DNA of 53,484 nucleotides from Nevskia sp. (GTDB taxonomy: Bacteria > Pseudomonadota > Gammaproteobacteria > Nevskiales > Nevskiaceae), in contig JADHNH010000012.1 in assembly GCA_016779605.1 (NCBI GenBank), positions 1 through 53,484 on the forward strand, given 5' to 3'. Positions within the stretch are counted from its first letter, which is position 1. Every line of letters begins with the position of its first letter. The notes under the pieces are model-generated. The model was not told where the DNA came from. It searched no databases and was given only the letters and a program-made list of their open reading frames with translations. The translations under genes and the position numbers were made by a program. This document shows positions 1-10,187 of this stretch, one piece after another.

Positions 1-854
1 TCGTTGGCGACGTACAGGGGATCCAGTCCGAGGATCTCGCAGGCCCCGCGCACCGGCTCCGACACCGGGATGGCGGCCTGATCGAGGCGGATGCACAAGC
101 CCGCCGCCTGCGCGATCTCGACCAGCGCGGTGGCAAGACCGCCGCGGGTTGGATCGCGCAGGCAATGCAGCTCCACGCCGGAGCGGATCAGGCTGAGCAC
201 CGGCTCGGCCAGCGGCGCGCAGTCGCTTTCGATTTCCGTTTCGAAATCCAGCCCTTCGCGCGCGGCCATCACCGCGATGCCGTGGCGGCCGATGTCGCCG
301 CTGACGATCACCACGTCGCCGATGCGCACCTGCTGCGGCCCGATTGGCGACGGCGCGCAGACCCGGCCCACGCCCGAGGTGTTCACGTACAGGCCGTCGC
401 CGTGGCCGCGTTCGACCACCTTGGTGTCGCCGGTGACCAGGCGGACGCCGGCCGACCCGGCCGCGCGGCGCATCGACGCGAGCACCCGGCGCAGCGCGGC
501 GAGGGCGAAACCCTCTTCCAGCACCAGCGCCACGCTGAGAAACAGCGGTTCGGCGCCGCACATCGCCAGGTCGTTCACCGTGCCGTTGACCGCCAGCGAA
601 CCGATGTCGCCGCCGGGGAAGAACAGCGGCCGCACCACGTAGGAGTCGGTGGTGAAGGCCAGCCGCGCGCCGGCGATGTCGAACACCGCGCCGTCGTGCG
701 TCAGCTCCGCTGGCGCCGCCCCGAACGCCGGGCGGATCAGGTCTTCGAGCAGCCGGTGCGTGAGCAGCCCGCCGCCGCCATGCGCCAGCTCGATCGCCTC
801 GCCCGCGGTTGCCGGCAAGGGGCAGTTCAGCTCGATCGGCGTGTCCGCGCTCAT
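1..854 (-). CDS. hypE: HypE, hydrogenase maturation carbamoyl dehydratase (3' end beyond window)
   Basis: HypE dehydrates the thiocarbamoyl group placed on its C-terminal cysteine by HypF, producing the cyanide ligands of the [NiFe] active-site iron. The visible 284 residues begin [11 protein letters not shown] and contain the glycine-rich HGGGG segment near residue 26, the [12 protein letters not shown] stretch and the PTRGGL motif of the AIRS/PurM-like fold. The gene runs off the left edge, so the terminal PRxC tail that carries the substrate cannot be checked. The ATG overlaps the hypD stop as ATGA, implying translational coupling. It is the last visible gene of the hydrogenase operon. The family call is secure. 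Confidence 0.95.
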   Translation of the reverse strand, partial: MSADTPIELNCPLPATAGEAIELAHGGGGLLTHRLLEDLIRPAFGAAPAELTHDGAVFDIAGARLAFTTDSYVVRPLFFPGGDIGSLAVNGTVNDLAMCGAEPLFLSVALVLEEGFALAALRRVLASMRRAAGSAGVRLVTGDTKVVERGHGDGLYVNTSGVGRVCAPSPIGPQQVRIGDVVIVSGDIGRHGIAVMAAREGLDFETEIESDCAPLAEPVLSLIRSGVELHCLRDPTRGGLATALVEIAQAAGLCIRLDQAAIPVSEPVRGACEILGLDPLYVAN

Positions 855-1966
855 TGCCCGCCGCTCGCCGCCGGGCCTGCGCGCGGACGGCGGTAGCGGT
901 AATACGCGGCGCAGGCGCCTTCCGACGACACCATGGTGGCGCCCAGCGGATGCTCCGGCGTGCAGCGCGTGCCGAACGCCGCGCAGTCCGCCGGCTTGCT
1001 GTGACCGCGCAGGACTTCGCCGCCGATGCATTCGCCCGGCTGCTCCGGCGCCATCGCGATGCCGCCGAAACGCAGCAGGGCATCGTAGCGCGCAAATGCC
1101 GGCGCCAGCCCGAAGCCGCTGGCGGGAATCTCGCCCATGCCGCGCCAGTGCCACTGCCGCGTTACGAACACTCGCGCCAGCGCATCCTGTGCCGCGCGGT
1201 TGCCGTCGCGCCGCACCGAGCGGCTGTACGGGTTCTCCACTTCCGCGCGGCCCTGTTCGAGCTGGCGGATGCACAGCAGCAGGCCCTGCAGGATGTCCAG
1301 CGGCTCGAAGCCGGTGACGACGATGGGAATATGGTGCCGCTGCGCGATGGGTTCGTACTGGCGATAGCCCATCACGGTGCAGACGTGGCCCGCGGCCAGG
1401 AACCCCTGCACGCGCGTCGCCGCATCGGCCAGCAGCGCCTCGATCGCCGGCGGCACCAGCACGTGCGCAACCAGCAGCGAGAAATTCTCCAGCCCCTCGC
1501 GCTGCGCCTGCAGCACCGCCATGGCGCTGGCCGGCGCGGTGGTCTCGAAGCCGACCGCGAAGAACACCACCTCCCGCTGCGGCTGTGCGCGTGCAATGGC
1601 CAGCGCGTCCAGCGGCGAATAGACCATGCGCACGTCCGCGCCGCGCGCGCGCGCCGCCAGCAGACTGCCATGGTCGCCGGGCACGCGCAGCATGTCGCCG
1701 AACGAGCACAGGATCACCCCGGGACGGCCGGCGATCGCCGCGGCGGCGTCGATCACCGCGGCCGGGGTCACGCAGACCGGGCAGCCGGGGCCGTGCAGCA
1801 GGGTCACGCCGGCCGGCAGCATGCGATCGATGCCATGGCGCACGATCGAGTGCGTCTGCCCGCCGCAGATCTCCATGATGGTCCAGGGCCGCGTGGTGAT
1901 CCGCGCCATCGCCTCGGCGCAGCGGCGGGCCGCCGCCGGATCGCGGAATTCGTCGACGAATTTCAG
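851..1966 (-). CDS. hypD: HypD, hydrogenase Fe(CN)2CO assembly scaffold
   Basis: HypD is the [4Fe-4S] scaffold that, with HypC, carries iron while CN and CO ligands are added. The conserved core starts KFVDEFRDP and contains [18 protein letters not shown] and GFETTAP, all typical of the family. No ATG, GTG or TTG lies at the expected N-terminus; the first in-frame Met is about 23 residues inside the conserved domain. A CTG at 1966 overlaps the hypC stop as CTGA and has GGAGG seven bases upstream, giving 371 residues, close to the usual 370-380. I therefore annotate a CTG start, by inference. It is coupled to hypC upstream and hypE downstream. Confidence 0.93.
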   Translation of the reverse strand: MKFVDEFRDPAAARRCAEAMARITTRPWTIMEICGGQTHSIVRHGIDRMLPAGVTLLHGPGCPVCVTPAAVIDAAAAIAGRPGVILCSFGDMLRVPGDHGSLLAARARGADVRMVYSPLDALAIARAQPQREVVFFAVGFETTAPASAMAVLQAQREGLENFSLLVAHVLVPPAIEALLADAATRVQGFLAAGHVCTVMGYRQYEPIAQRHHIPIVVTGFEPLDILQGLLLCIRQLEQGRAEVENPYSRSVRRDGNRAAQDALARVFVTRQWHWRGMGEIPASGFGLAPAFARYDALLRFGGIAMAPEQPGECIGGEVLRGHSKPADCAAFGTRCTPEHPLGATMVSSEGACAAYYRYRRPRAGPAASGGQ

Positions 1967-2202
1967 GCGAAGTCCTCCGGGTTCAGCGAGTTCAGGTACG
2001 CCAGCGTGCGCTGTGCCTCGGCCTGGTCGATCACGGCGATGGCGAAGCCGGCGTGCACCAGCACATAGTCGCCGGGCACCGCCTCGGGAACGTACGCCAG
2101 GTTGACCCGCTTGACCAGGCCGGCAAACGCCACGCTGCCCTGGCGCATCAGCGGGTCCTCGCCGTCCGTGCTCAGCAGTTGTCCGGGTACGGCCAGGCAC
2201 AT
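1963..2202 (-). CDS. hypC: HypC/HybG-family hydrogenase chaperone
   Basis: This 79-residue protein begins MCLAVPGQ, the invariant HypC N-terminus whose Cys2 binds the Fe(CN)2CO moiety and the large subunit precursor. The mid-protein VHAGFAI segment holds the conserved histidine. HypC works with HypD on ligand assembly and then delivers iron to the large subunit. The start overlaps the hypF stop (ATGA) and its end overlaps the hypD start (CTGA), so hypF, hypC and hypD are tightly coupled. Length and motifs are entirely normal. Confidence 0.95.
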   Translation of the reverse strand: MCLAVPGQLLSTDGEDPLMRQGSVAFAGLVKRVNLAYVPEAVPGDYVLVHAGFAIAVIDQAEAQRTLAYLNSLNPEDFA

Positions 2203-4529
2203 CAGGAACACTCCTCGCGCAGCGGCTGCGCATGATAGGCGGCCTGGCCCACCGCCAGACCGCCGTCGTTCGGCGGCACTTGCCGGTGCCAGGCCGGGGT
2301 GAAGCCGGCGGCGCGCAAGCGGGCGATAGCCTGCTCCGCCAGCCGCGCATTCTGGAAGCAGCCGCCGGTCAGCAGCACGCGGGCGATGCCGGCACGCTGG
2401 GCCACGGCGACGATCAGCTGCGCCAGTGCGTCTTGAAAGGCCGCGGCCAAGGGCTCCGCCGGCGCGCCCTGCCGCACGGCCGTCACCAGGGAGTCGAGCC
2501 AGGGCCGCCAGTCCACCAGCGCCACCGGACCAGGGAGCAGGTCCGGAACCGGGAGCTGCAGCCGCTCCGCGGCCGCGGAATCCTCCGCACGTCCGGCGGC
2601 GAATTCCACCGCCATGGCGGCCTCGCCCTCGAAGCTGGCCCGCTGGCACAGGCCGAGGATCGCCGCCACCGCGTCGAACAGCCGGCCGCTGCTGCTGCAC
2701 CAGGGCGCGTTCACGCCCCGGCGCAGCATCGTGCCGAGCACGCGCCGCTCCGCCGCCGAAAATGCCGCAATCGGCGCCAGGTCGCTCATGTCCAGTGCGG
2801 CATCGCCGAACACCGCGTGCAAGGCTCCGGCGGCGGCGCGGCGCGGCTCGCGCACCGCCTGCTCGCCGCCGGGCAGCCGGAACGGCAGCAGGCGCGCCAC
2901 CCGGCGGAACACGGCGCCGCTTACGGCCAGGCATTCGCTTCCCAGGATCAGCCCGTCGGCGCCGTAGCCGGTGCCGTCCCAGGCAATGCCCAGGACCGCA
3001 CCGTCGATCCGGTTGTCGACCATGCCGGCGAGCACGTGGGCCAGATGGTGCGGCACGCGCCGCACCGGGCGGCCGAGCTGGTGAGCATAGTGCGTGCTGT
3101 AGTAGCCGGGGTGCTCGTCGCAAGCCAGCGCAGGCGCCGGCTGCCGGTACAGCGCCGCGGTGTTGCCGACCGCGCGGGCGAAGGCTGCGCGCGTATCGAC
3201 GCCGTCGAGGTCGCCGATATGCGGGCCCAGCACGACGCGCCCGGCAAATCCGAGGGCCACCGCGTTCTTGCCCTGGCCGCCCAGCGCCAGCACCGGCGCG
3301 TCGGCAGGCGCATGCTCCAGCGCCAGCGGCGCAAAGCCGCGCGCGCTGCGCAGCACGGCGATGCGCCCCGCGATCAGCCGCACCACCGAATCGTCCACCG
3401 GATGCAGGATCGGGCGGTCGTGGTCCAGGAACAGGTCCGCCACGCTCCCCAGCCGGGCGGCGGCGTCGGGCCAGCCGGCGGCGATCGGCTCGCCGCTGCG
3501 GTTGCCGCTGGTCGCCACCAGCGGGAAGCCGCATTCGCGCAGCAGCAGGTGGTGCAGCGGCGTGCACGGCAGCATGATGCCGAGCAGCGGGTTGCCGGGC
3601 GCGACACCCGGCGCGATCGTCGCGGCGCCGGCGCGCGCCCGCAGCAGCACGACCGGCGCGGCCGCGCTGCACAGGCTGGCCGCTTCCGCGGCGCCGACCT
3701 GCGCCAGCGCCTGCGCCGCGGCGAGGTCCGCCGCCATCAGCGCGAACGGCTTGGCCGGCCGCCGCTTGCGCGCGCGCAGGCGCTGCACCGCGGCCTCGTT
3801 GCGGGCATCCGCCAGCAGCTGGAACCCGCCTAGGCCCTTGAGGGCGACCACCTGCCCGTCGCGCAGCGCGGCGACCGCCATGGCAAGCGCGGCGTGCCGC
3901 TGCGCCAGCACTGCGCCGGCGGCGTTGCGCAGCGCCAGCTGCGGGCCGCAATCGGGACAGGCGTTGGTTTCGGCGTGGAAGCGCCGCGAGGCGGGATCCT
4001 CGTATTCGCCCAGGCAGCGCCGGCACATCGGAAACTGCCGCATGACGGTGCGGTCGCGATCGTACGGCAGCGCTTCGAGGATGCTGTAGCGCGGCCCGCA
4101 GCGGACGCAGGTGGTGAAGGGATACCGGTAGCGGCGCTCCTGCGGGTCCATCACTTCGGCAACGCAGGCCTCGCAGGCGGCCAGGTCGGGCATCACGTGC
4201 GCCGGGCACTGGCCGTCGACGCTGCTGGCGACGATGTGGAACTGAGTGTCGCCGCTGCTCGGCAGCGCGCTCGTACGGCGCCGGTGGATCGCCGCCGGCG
4301 GCATCATCTCGGCGTCGAGCCGCGCCAGGAAGCGCGCCACCGCCGGCCCCGCCCCCTCGATTTCCAGCGATACGCCCTCGCCGGTGTTGCGCACGAATCC
4401 GCCCAGGCCCTCGCCCACCGCCAGGCGGTGCACGAACGGCCGGAAGCCGACGCCCTGCACCGCCCCCGACAGGTCCAGCCGCAGGCGCTGCGGCGGTGCC
4501 GGGCTTGCCGCCTGGCGTGGTTCAGGCAT
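2202..4529 (-). CDS. hypF: HypF carbamoyltransferase
   Basis: HypF makes thiocarboxamide on HypE from carbamoyl phosphate and ATP, the source of the cyanide ligands. The 775 residues show the expected order: an N-terminal acylphosphatase domain ([13 protein letters not shown] near residue 25), two zinc-finger-like CxxC pairs at about residues 120-200 ([29 protein letters not shown]), a YrdC-like domain with [11 protein letters not shown], and a Kae1-like C-terminal domain with HHLAHV and LTGGCFQN. Length is typical. It begins six bases after the hypA-like gene and its stop overlaps hypC. No hypB lies between hypA and hypF. Confidence 0.96.
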   Translation of the reverse strand: MPEPRQAASPAPPQRLRLDLSGAVQGVGFRPFVHRLAVGEGLGGFVRNTGEGVSLEIEGAGPAVARFLARLDAEMMPPAAIHRRRTSALPSSGDTQFHIVASSVDGQCPAHVMPDLAACEACVAEVMDPQERRYRYPFTTCVRCGPRYSILEALPYDRDRTVMRQFPMCRRCLGEYEDPASRRFHAETNACPDCGPQLALRNAAGAVLAQRHAALAMAVAALRDGQVVALKGLGGFQLLADARNEAAVQRLRARKRRPAKPFALMAADLAAAQALAQVGAAEAASLCSAAAPVVLLRARAGAATIAPGVAPGNPLLGIMLPCTPLHHLLLRECGFPLVATSGNRSGEPIAAGWPDAAARLGSVADLFLDHDRPILHPVDDSVVRLIAGRIAVLRSARGFAPLALEHAPADAPVLALGGQGKNAVALGFAGRVVLGPHIGDLDGVDTRAAFARAVGNTAALYRQPAPALACDEHPGYYSTHYAHQLGRPVRRVPHHLAHVLAGMVDNRIDGAVLGIAWDGTGYGADGLILGSECLAVSGAVFRRVARLLPFRLPGGEQAVREPRRAAAGALHAVFGDAALDMSDLAPIAAFSAAERRVLGTMLRRGVNAPWCSSSGRLFDAVAAILGLCQRASFEGEAAMAVEFAAGRAEDSAAAERLQLPVPDLLPGPVALVDWRPWLDSLVTAVRQGAPAEPLAAAFQDALAQLIVAVAQRAGIARVLLTGGCFQNARLAEQAIARLRAAGFTPAWHRQVPPNDGGLAVGQAAYHAQPLREECS

Positions 4530-4535
4530 CGCGCA

Positions 4536-4814
4536 TCAGCCGGCCGGATCCGGCACCTCGAGATCGACGCTACGGATCACCACCTGCAGCGCCTGCGGAT
4601 GCGCGGTGTCGTCGGATGCCTCGATGTGCAGCGCCGCCCCTTGCGCCGCCGTGCCCTGCGCCTCCTCGTCGAAGTGCTCGCGGAAATGCACGGCAGAGAA
4701 CTGGCTCAGCGCGCCCAGCCACACCGTCACGCCGGACACCCGCTCGGCCCCGGCTTCCCGTGCGGCCGCCAGCAGGCGGCGCACGAGGTCCCGCACGATC
4801 CCGGATTCATGCAT
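4536..4814 (-). CDS. hypA: HypA-like nickel chaperone lacking the zinc-finger cysteines
   Basis: HypA delivers nickel to hydrogenase. The N-terminus MHES is the canonical nickel-binding start, and the following residues (RDLVRRLLAAAREAGAERV) and VWLGALSQFSAVHFREHF segment match the family. The protein is only 92 residues, against about 113-120, and contains no cysteine. The two CxxC pairs of the usual zinc loop are replaced by a short stretch around ASDDTAHPQ, after which the terminal beta strand (VVIRSVDLEV) resumes. The zinc loop therefore seems precisely deleted. The start overlaps the protease gene by eight bases. Context makes the HypA identity likely; full function is uncertain. Confidence 0.8.
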   Translation of the reverse strand: MHESGIVRDLVRRLLAAAREAGAERVSGVTVWLGALSQFSAVHFREHFDEEAQGTAAQGAALHIEASDDTAHPQALQVVIRSVDLEVPDPAG

Positions 4815-5307
4815 CGGCTGCCACCTCCATGCTCCCGCCGCACAGGCGGACGGCTTCGGCCGCCACCAGCTCCGTCACCCCTGCCACCGCTGCCGCCACC
4901 GCCGCGCTCAGCGCCGCGCCGCCGTCGAAGCGGCGGCCTTCGACGGCGAAGACGACGATGTCACGCGGTGCGGCTTGCAGCGCGCGCGCCAAGCCAATGG
5001 CGGCAGCCAGGCCCAGCCCGTGGCTCGACGTGCAGGCCGCTTCGGGCGGCAGCGCGCCGCTTGCCAGGTCCAGGCGCTGCACGGCCCCGGGCGATCCGGC
5101 GGGCGCGGCCGCGTCCACGCACACCAGGGCATCATAGCCGGCACATCCGTCGACCAGGGCGAGCAGGTCGCCGCTGCAGCTCACGAGATCCGCCCCCGGC
5201 GGCAGGCGGCCGGCCAGACCGGCGGCGACCGCCGCGCCGACGCCGTCGTCGCCGCGGTCCGGGTTGCCGACGCAGGCCACCAGCACGCGCCGCGCCGCGG
5301 CGCTCAT
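4807..5307 (-). CDS. [NiFe]-hydrogenase large-subunit maturation protease (HycI/HybD family)
   Basis: This 166-residue endopeptidase should clip the C-terminal tail from the large subunit after nickel insertion. The N-terminal [11 protein letters not shown] motif is the family signature, with an acidic nickel-sensing residue; a second acidic stretch ([10 protein letters not shown]) and the conserved [12 protein letters not shown] follow. The ATG overlaps the stop of the large-subunit gene (ATGA), which fits processing of that subunit. It ends overlapping the hypA-like gene. The exact subfamily name cannot be fixed from sequence alone. Confidence 0.92.
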   Translation of the reverse strand: MSAAARRVLVACVGNPDRGDDGVGAAVAAGLAGRLPPGADLVSCSGDLLALVDGCAGYDALVCVDAAAPAGSPGAVQRLDLASGALPPEAACTSSHGLGLAAAIGLARALQAAPRDIVVFAVEGRRFDGGAALSAAVAAAVAGVTELVAAEAVRLCGGSMEVAADA

Positions 5308-6593
5308 GCGCGGTGGATCGACAGCTTGAGGAAGTGCGCCGCGCACGATATGCACGGATCGTAGTTGCGGATGCAGCGCTCGCAACGGTCGCGGATCGTC
5401 TCGTCCGATTGGTCCAGCACCGCCGTCGCCACCGCAGCCAGGTCGGCCTCGATGCTCGGCTGGTTCTGCGAAGTCGGCGGCACGATCCGCGCCCGCACGA
5501 TGCTGCCCTCGGCGTCGAGGTCGTAGCGATGCCAGCAGATGCCGCGCGGCGCCTCGGTGCAGCCGAAGCCGGAACCCGCCCGCGGCGGCGCGGCCACCGC
5601 GGCGTAATCCGGCGGCTCGTACGCGGCGATCAGGCGCAGCGCCTCGTCCACCGCGTAGACGATCTCCAGCGCGCGCACCACGATGCTGCGGAACGGGTTC
5701 CGGCACACCGGTCCCAGCCCGGCCTCGGCCGCCAGCGCCCGCACCGCTGCCGGCAGCCGCTCGAAATTCAGCGCGTAGCGCGCCAGCGGCCCCACCAGGT
5801 AGGCGCCGCGCCGCCTAACCACGGCATGCAAGGCGGTGGAATGCGCCACGTGGCGCTCCTCGAACTCGCTGTCGAAGTCCGCGATGTCGATGTCGATGCC
5901 GCGGCTCGACACCAGGCGGCCTTCGTTGAACGGGTATTCGCCGGCATGGCGCAGGCCGACGAACTCGTAGTCGCGCTCGCAGTCGGGGAACGTAAACCCC
6001 GCCACCCAGCGCACCAGGGCGACCGCGTGTTCGCGCACCCGCTCCAGCGACCCGGCCACCGGCGCCAGCTCGGCGCGGGTCGGCAGGCGGTGGAATCCGC
6101 CCACCTTGACGTTGACCGGATGGATCTCGCGCCCGCCGAGCAGGCGCATCAGCTCGTTGCCGGCCTTTTTCAGAGCCAGGCCGTTGCGCACCATGTCGCC
6201 GTGCTCGCGCGCCATCTGGATGGCGTCCGCAAACCCGAGGAAGTCCGGCGCATGCAGCATCACCACGTGCAGGGCATGGCTCTCGATCCACTCGCCGCAA
6301 TAGATCAGCCGGCGCAGCGCACGTAGCTGGCCTTCGACGCGCACGCCGAAGGCGTTCTCGATGGCGTGCACCGCGCCCATCTGGTAGGCGATCGGGCAGA
6401 TGCCGCAGATGCGCGAGACGATATCGGGCGTCTCGGCGTAGCCGCGGCCGCGCAGCAGCGCCTCGAACAGGCGCGGCGGCTCGAAAATGTTGAGCTGCGC
6501 CGAGGCGACGCGGCCGCCGTCGATGCGCAGCTCCAGCGCCCCCTCGCCCTCCACCCGCGTCAGGTATTCAACCCGGATCGTCTTGGTCGTCAT
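5304..6593 (-). CDS. hydA: Group 3b [NiFe]-hydrogenase alpha (large, catalytic) subunit
   Basis: This 429-residue subunit carries the NiFe(CN)2CO site. The proximal motif [11 protein letters not shown] gives Cys63 and Cys66, with Tyr70 where many groups have His; the distal motif [10 protein letters not shown] gives Cys414 and Cys417. Nine residues follow His420, forming the tail probably removed by the adjacent protease. Similarity to sulfhydrogenase and NADP-linked enzymes, and the beta-gamma-delta-alpha gene order, indicate group 3b: a cytoplasmic, NAD(P)H-coupled, bidirectional enzyme that may also reduce sulfur. The start overlaps the delta gene by 26 bases. Confidence 0.95.
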   Translation of the reverse strand: MTTKTIRVEYLTRVEGEGALELRIDGGRVASAQLNIFEPPRLFEALLRGRGYAETPDIVSRICGICPIAYQMGAVHAIENAFGVRVEGQLRALRRLIYCGEWIESHALHVVMLHAPDFLGFADAIQMAREHGDMVRNGLALKKAGNELMRLLGGREIHPVNVKVGGFHRLPTRAELAPVAGSLERVREHAVALVRWVAGFTFPDCERDYEFVGLRHAGEYPFNEGRLVSSRGIDIDIADFDSEFEERHVAHSTALHAVVRRRGAYLVGPLARYALNFERLPAAVRALAAEAGLGPVCRNPFRSIVVRALEIVYAVDEALRLIAAYEPPDYAAVAAPPRAGSGFGCTEAPRGICWHRYDLDAEGSIVRARIVPPTSQNQPSIEADLAAVATAVLDQSDETIRDRCERCIRNYDPCISCAAHFLKLSIHRA

Positions 6594-7359
6594 GCGCCTG
6601 GCTCTGTCGCAGGAACGGCTCGGCGGCCGCGTTGAACGTGCGGAATGCGCGCTGCACCTCGCGCGGCGCCGCGCCCAGCCGGCGCCATTGCCCGGCCAGC
6701 GCGGCTGTATTGGGCGTCTCCATCGGGCCGAAACAGCCGTAGCAGCCGCGCCGGAACGACGGGCAGATCGCGCCGCAGCCGGCGTGCGTCACCGGGCCCA
6801 GGCACGGCGTGCCCTGCACCATCACGCAGGTGATGCCGCGCCGCTTGCACTCGATGCAGACGCTGTGCGCGGCGATCGCCGGCTTGCGCCCGGCCAGCAG
6901 CGCCGAGATCACCTCCAGCAGCTGCGCCTTGTCCACCGGGCAGCCGCGCAGCTCGAAGTCCACCGCCACGTGCGCCGCGATCGGCGTGGAGGTAGCCAGG
7001 GTCGAGATGTATTGCGGCGAGGCATACACCGCGGCCACCATCTCGCCGATATCGCCGAAATTGCGCAGCGCCTGGATGCCGCCGGCGGTGGCGCAGGCGC
7101 CGATGGTCACCAGCAGGCGCGACTGCTGCCGCACCTTGACGATGCGCTCGGCGTCGTGCGCGGTGATGATCGAGCCCTCGACCAGGGAAATGTCGTACGG
7201 CCCTTCCTCGACGGCGCTGGACGCCTCCGGAAAGTTGGCGATGTGCACCGCCTCGGCCAGCGCCAGCAGCTCGTCCTCGCAGTCGAGGATCGACAGCTGG
7301 CAGCCGTCGCAGGAGGCGAATTTCCACACCGCCAGCCGGGGACGCGCGCGGCCGGCCAT
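6568..7359 (-). CDS. hydD: Group 3b [NiFe]-hydrogenase delta (small) subunit
   Basis: The 263-residue small subunit transfers electrons from the NiFe site through iron-sulfur clusters. Cys17 and Cys20 in SCDGCQLS, the GACATAGG segment and RGCPVDK form the proximal cluster region, and a C-terminal cysteine-rich part ([30 protein letters not shown]) supplies further clusters. There is no twin-arginine signal, which agrees with a soluble cytoplasmic enzyme. It begins one base after the gamma gene ends and overlaps the alpha gene. Confidence 0.95.
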   Translation of the reverse strand: MAGRARPRLAVWKFASCDGCQLSILDCEDELLALAEAVHIANFPEASSAVEEGPYDISLVEGSIITAHDAERIVKVRQQSRLLVTIGACATAGGIQALRNFGDIGEMVAAVYASPQYISTLATSTPIAAHVAVDFELRGCPVDKAQLLEVISALLAGRKPAIAAHSVCIECKRRGITCVMVQGTPCLGPVTHAGCGAICPSFRRGCYGCFGPMETPNTAALAGQWRRLGAAPREVQRAFRTFNAAAEPFLRQSQAHDDQDDPG

Positions 7360-7360
7360 C

Positions 7361-8260
7361 TCAGATCTCCCGTACCGCGAGCAGCCCGGCGATGCGGTCG
7401 TAGCGCATCACCGGCCCGTCCTTGCAGACGAAGGCCGGGCCGAACTGGCAATGGCCGCACAGGCCGATCGCACATTTCATGTTGCGCTCCATCGACAGGT
7501 GGATGCGCGACTGCGGCACGCCGGCGTCGCACAGGGCGCCGGCGGCGAAACGCATCATCACTTCCGGCCCGCACACCAGCGCATGGGTCTCGTGCGGGTC
7601 GAAGGCGGCGCGCCGGATCAGCGGCGTGACCACGCCGACGCTGCCGTGCCAGCTGGCGTCCGCGTGGTCCACCGTCACCATGACGTCCACGTCCAGGCGC
7701 GCGCGCCACCGCTCCAGCTCCTGGCGGAACAGCAGCTCGCGCGGATGGCGCGCGCCGAACAGGATGGCGACGCGGCCGTAGCGCTCGCGCCTGGCGAGGA
7801 GGTGGCGGATCGCCGGCCGCAGCGGCGCCAGGCCCAGGCCGCCGGCCACCACCACCACGTCCGCACCCTCGGCCGCGGCCAGCGGCCAGCCGCTGCCGAA
7901 GGGGCCGCGCACGCCGACCGCGGCACCCGGCTCCAGGCCGGCGAGCGCCGCGCTGACCGCGCCGACCTTGCGCACCGTGTGCAGGAAGCCCGCGCCGTCC
8001 TCGCTCGCCCCGCTGATGCTGATCGCGGTCTCGCCCACGCCGTGCCGGTACAGCATGTTGAACTGGCCCGGCGCGAACGCCGGCGCCGCGCCGGACTCCG
8101 GCTGCAATTCCAGGGTGACGGTGTCTCCGAGCTCGCGGCGCGCCTGCCGCACGCGGTAGACACGCGGCAGGAACGGATCGGCCGCCGCGGCTGCAGCGGC
8201 GATCCGCGCCATGTCCGCGATCTGTCCCGGAGCTGCGGCCGCGGCCTCAGCGGTTTCCAT
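7361..8260 (-). CDS. hydG: Group 3b hydrogenase gamma subunit (FAD/NAD(P)-binding reductase)
   Basis: This ferredoxin-NADP reductase-type protein links the hydrogenase to NAD(P)H. A flavin-binding beta barrel ([17 protein letters not shown]) is followed by a nucleotide-binding domain ([17 protein letters not shown]) and a C-terminal [2Fe-2S] loop ([14 protein letters not shown], then VCKDGP). The ATG at 8260 gives 299 residues and overlaps the end of the preceding gene by 14 bases; an ATG at 8290 would add ten residues and is less natural. It corresponds to the gamma subunit of the Pyrococcus sulfhydrogenases. Confidence 0.93.
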   Translation of the reverse strand: METAEAAAAAPGQIADMARIAAAAAAADPFLPRVYRVRQARRELGDTVTLELQPESGAAPAFAPGQFNMLYRHGVGETAISISGASEDGAGFLHTVRKVGAVSAALAGLEPGAAVGVRGPFGSGWPLAAAEGADVVVVAGGLGLAPLRPAIRHLLARRERYGRVAILFGARHPRELLFRQELERWRARLDVDVMVTVDHADASWHGSVGVVTPLIRRAAFDPHETHALVCGPEVMMRFAAGALCDAGVPQSRIHLSMERNMKCAIGLCGHCQFGPAFVCKDGPVMRYDRIAGLLAVREI

Positions 8261-8705
8261 AGATATCCAGGATCTGCAGCTGGGTGGCATGCAGGCGCTG
8301 CACCAGGATCGGCACGAAGCGCTTCATCATTTCGTAACCCAGGTGGTGATCGGCCTCGCACTTGCCGCGCAGGCAGGCGGCGTCGATGCCGACCGCGCGC
8401 ACCAGGGTGGCCGCGCGCGCGTCATAGTTCCAGCGGTAAGGCGGCACCAGCCAGGACGCGCCGACGATCTCGCCTTCTCCCAGGGTCTCGAAAACCACCG
8501 GCGCGCGGCCCGGCTGGGCCAGTTCCAGCGCCACCCGGCCATGACGCAGGACAAAGAACTCGTCGGCGGAGCCCGATTCGCGGAACAGGTATTGCCCCGC
8601 GTCGAAGCGGTGGTTGCGCGCGCAGCCGGCGATCAGCGCGCGCAGCTCCGGCGACATGCCGGCGAAAAACGGGTGTCCGGCCAGCAGATCGTCAAGGCGT
8701 TCCAT
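8247..8705 (-). CDS. Stand-alone cyclic nucleotide-binding (Crp-like) domain protein
   Basis: A 152-residue protein consisting of one cNMP-binding domain: [13 protein letters not shown] at the N-terminus, the [22 protein letters not shown] beta-roll region (in short: GQYLF and [11 protein letters not shown]), the [10 protein letters not shown] position of the phosphate-binding cassette, and a terminal helix ending QILDIYGNR. There is no helix-turn-helix, so it is not a Crp/Fnr transcription factor. It overlaps both the beta (14 bases) and gamma (14 bases) genes, so it is translated with them, suggesting a role in enzyme control or assembly. The cassette lacks the usual RxS arginine-serine pair as far as I can see, so cAMP binding is not certain. 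Confidence 0.85.
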   Translation of the reverse strand: MERLDDLLAGHPFFAGMSPELRALIAGCARNHRFDAGQYLFRESGSADEFFVLRHGRVALELAQPGRAPVVFETLGEGEIVGASWLVPPYRWNYDARAATLVRAVGIDAACLRGKCEADHHLGYEMMKRFVPILVQRLHATQLQILDIYGNR

Positions 8706-9852
8706 CTTGCCCCCTATTTGGCGCGGCCGCGGCGGTGCGCAGGGCCGCGGCTTCCTCGGTGATGTCGATGCCGACGGGGCACCAGGTGATGCAGCGGCCG
8801 CAGCCGACGCAGCCGGAGCTGCCGAACTGGTCGAACCAGCTGGACAGCTTGTGCGTGATCCACTGCCGGTAGCGCGAGCGCGTGCTCTGGCGCACGCTGC
8901 CGCCGTGCAGGTAGGAATGCTCGAGCGTGAAGCAGGAATCCCACTTGCGCACGCGCTCGGCGGAGGTGCCGGCCAGGTCGCTGTGATCCTCCACCGTCGT
9001 GCAGAAGCAGGTCGGGCACACCATGGTGCAGTTGCCGCAGCTCAGGCAGCGCTCGGCGACCTGGTCCCAGCGCGGATGCTCGGCGTTGCGCTGCAGCAGC
9101 TCGCGGATGCCGTCGGTGTCCATGGTGCGGCCCATCTGGCCGGCGGCGCGCGCCACCGCCGCGCGGGCGGCGGCAAGGTCCGCGTCGGTCGCGGCGCGAC
9201 GGTCGATCCCCTGCAGCATGGCGGTACCGGCTGCACTGCCGGCTTCCACCAGGAACCGGTGGCCGGCGTCGTCGAGCAGCTCGGTGAGCGCCAGGTCGAA
9301 GCCCGCCGTGGCTTGCGGGCCGCTGCCCATGGAAACGCAAAAACAGGTACCGCCGGCTTCGCCGCAGTTCACCGCCACGATGAACGCGTTGTGCCGGCGC
9401 GCCGCGTAGCCGACGTCTGGAAACGGCCCGCCGCAGAACACCTGGTCCTGGATCGCGATCGCGCGGATCTCGCAGGCGCGCACGCCGACGAAGGCATACC
9501 GTGTGGCATCCGGCTGCGGCGCGGTGACTTCCATGCGCTCGCCCTCCTGGCGCGTGCTCCACAGCGTCTCGACTGGCGGATGCAGGAAGCGCTTCCAGGA
9601 CTGCGGCCCCACCACGAAGCCGAACAGGGCCTGGTCGCCGCGGCGTTCCAGGCGATAGCGGCCGGCGTCCTGGCGATCGGTCCAGCCCGCCGGCAACTCG
9701 TCGACCTTGGCAATGCGGTCGTAGACTATGGCGCCGTCGCGCACGGCCGGCCCCAGCACCTCGTAGCCCGCCGCGCCGAGCGCGTCGAGCAGCTGCTGCA
9801 GCCCGGCACGCGCGATCACCGCAGCCTTGCCCGGGCCGGCCGGCTGCGTCAC
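8692..9852 (-). CDS. hydB: Group 3b hydrogenase beta (Fe-S) subunit
   Basis: This 386-residue electron-transfer subunit has two C-terminal ferredoxin-type clusters: [16 protein letters not shown] around residue 255 and [17 protein letters not shown] around residue 350. The N-terminal two thirds match the sulfhydrogenase beta subunit ([21 protein letters not shown]). The first possible start is a GTG at 9852, since an in-frame stop lies eight codons upstream; GGAG sits seven bases before it. It is the first large gene of the operon. Its product joins the gamma subunit to form the diaphorase half of the heterotetramer. Confidence 0.94.
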   Translation of the reverse strand: MTQPAGPGKAAVIARAGLQQLLDALGAAGYEVLGPAVRDGAIVYDRIAKVDELPAGWTDRQDAGRYRLERRGDQALFGFVVGPQSWKRFLHPPVETLWSTRQEGERMEVTAPQPDATRYAFVGVRACEIRAIAIQDQVFCGGPFPDVGYAARRHNAFIVAVNCGEAGGTCFCVSMGSGPQATAGFDLALTELLDDAGHRFLVEAGSAAGTAMLQGIDRRAATDADLAAARAAVARAAGQMGRTMDTDGIRELLQRNAEHPRWDQVAERCLSCGNCTMVCPTCFCTTVEDHSDLAGTSAERVRKWDSCFTLEHSYLHGGSVRQSTRSRYRQWITHKLSSWFDQFGSSGCVGCGRCITWCPVGIDITEEAAALRTAAAAPNRGQDGTP

Positions 9853-9949
9853 GCCGCCGCTCCGTGCAAACCTTCAAGCCTTCGCCCAGCCTTCTTGCTC
9901 ATGCATGGTTCCCGCAATCCGCGTCGGGGCGCGCCGCCGCGAGCCTGCG

Positions 9950-10120
9950 TCAGCGCGACTCATTGTAGGCATAATCCTTCGGCGGAATGCCGGGCCGCGA
10001 CGCATACGGCGGCGGCAGGCCAACGTACCGCGGCTGGCAAGCGCACACCGGACCAGTTACCGCCCCGGTGCCGTGCGCAAGGTCAATCGTCGGAGTCATG
10101 TCGCGGCGCGGGAGGCTCAT
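9950..10120 (-). CDS. Possible 56-residue leader ORF of the hydrogenase operon
   Basis: The long 5' leader of hydB contains an open frame starting MSLPRRDMTP, preceded by AGGA seven bases from the ATG. It encodes a short proline-rich product with a CAC cysteine pair near the middle and ends KDYAYNESR. It lies between the inferred FNR-type promoter and hydB, leaving about 97 bases before the hydB start. I do not recognise a family and there is no membrane segment. It may be a real small protein, a regulatory leader peptide or chance coding in high-GC DNA. Confidence 0.4.
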   Translation of the reverse strand: MSLPRRDMTPTIDLAHGTGAVTGPVCACQPRYVGLPPPYASRPGIPPKDYAYNESR

Positions 10121-10187
10121 CTCCGGTTCCTGTGCCTGGTATGAGTGTCGGCGCACCGCTCCGATCGGTTCGAAGTGGTGCGAACAC

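Noticed and set aside
4530-4535. Missing hypB between hypA and hypF
   Set aside because: The six-base gap cannot hold it; hypB may be elsewhere, so absence from this window is not evidence of loss.
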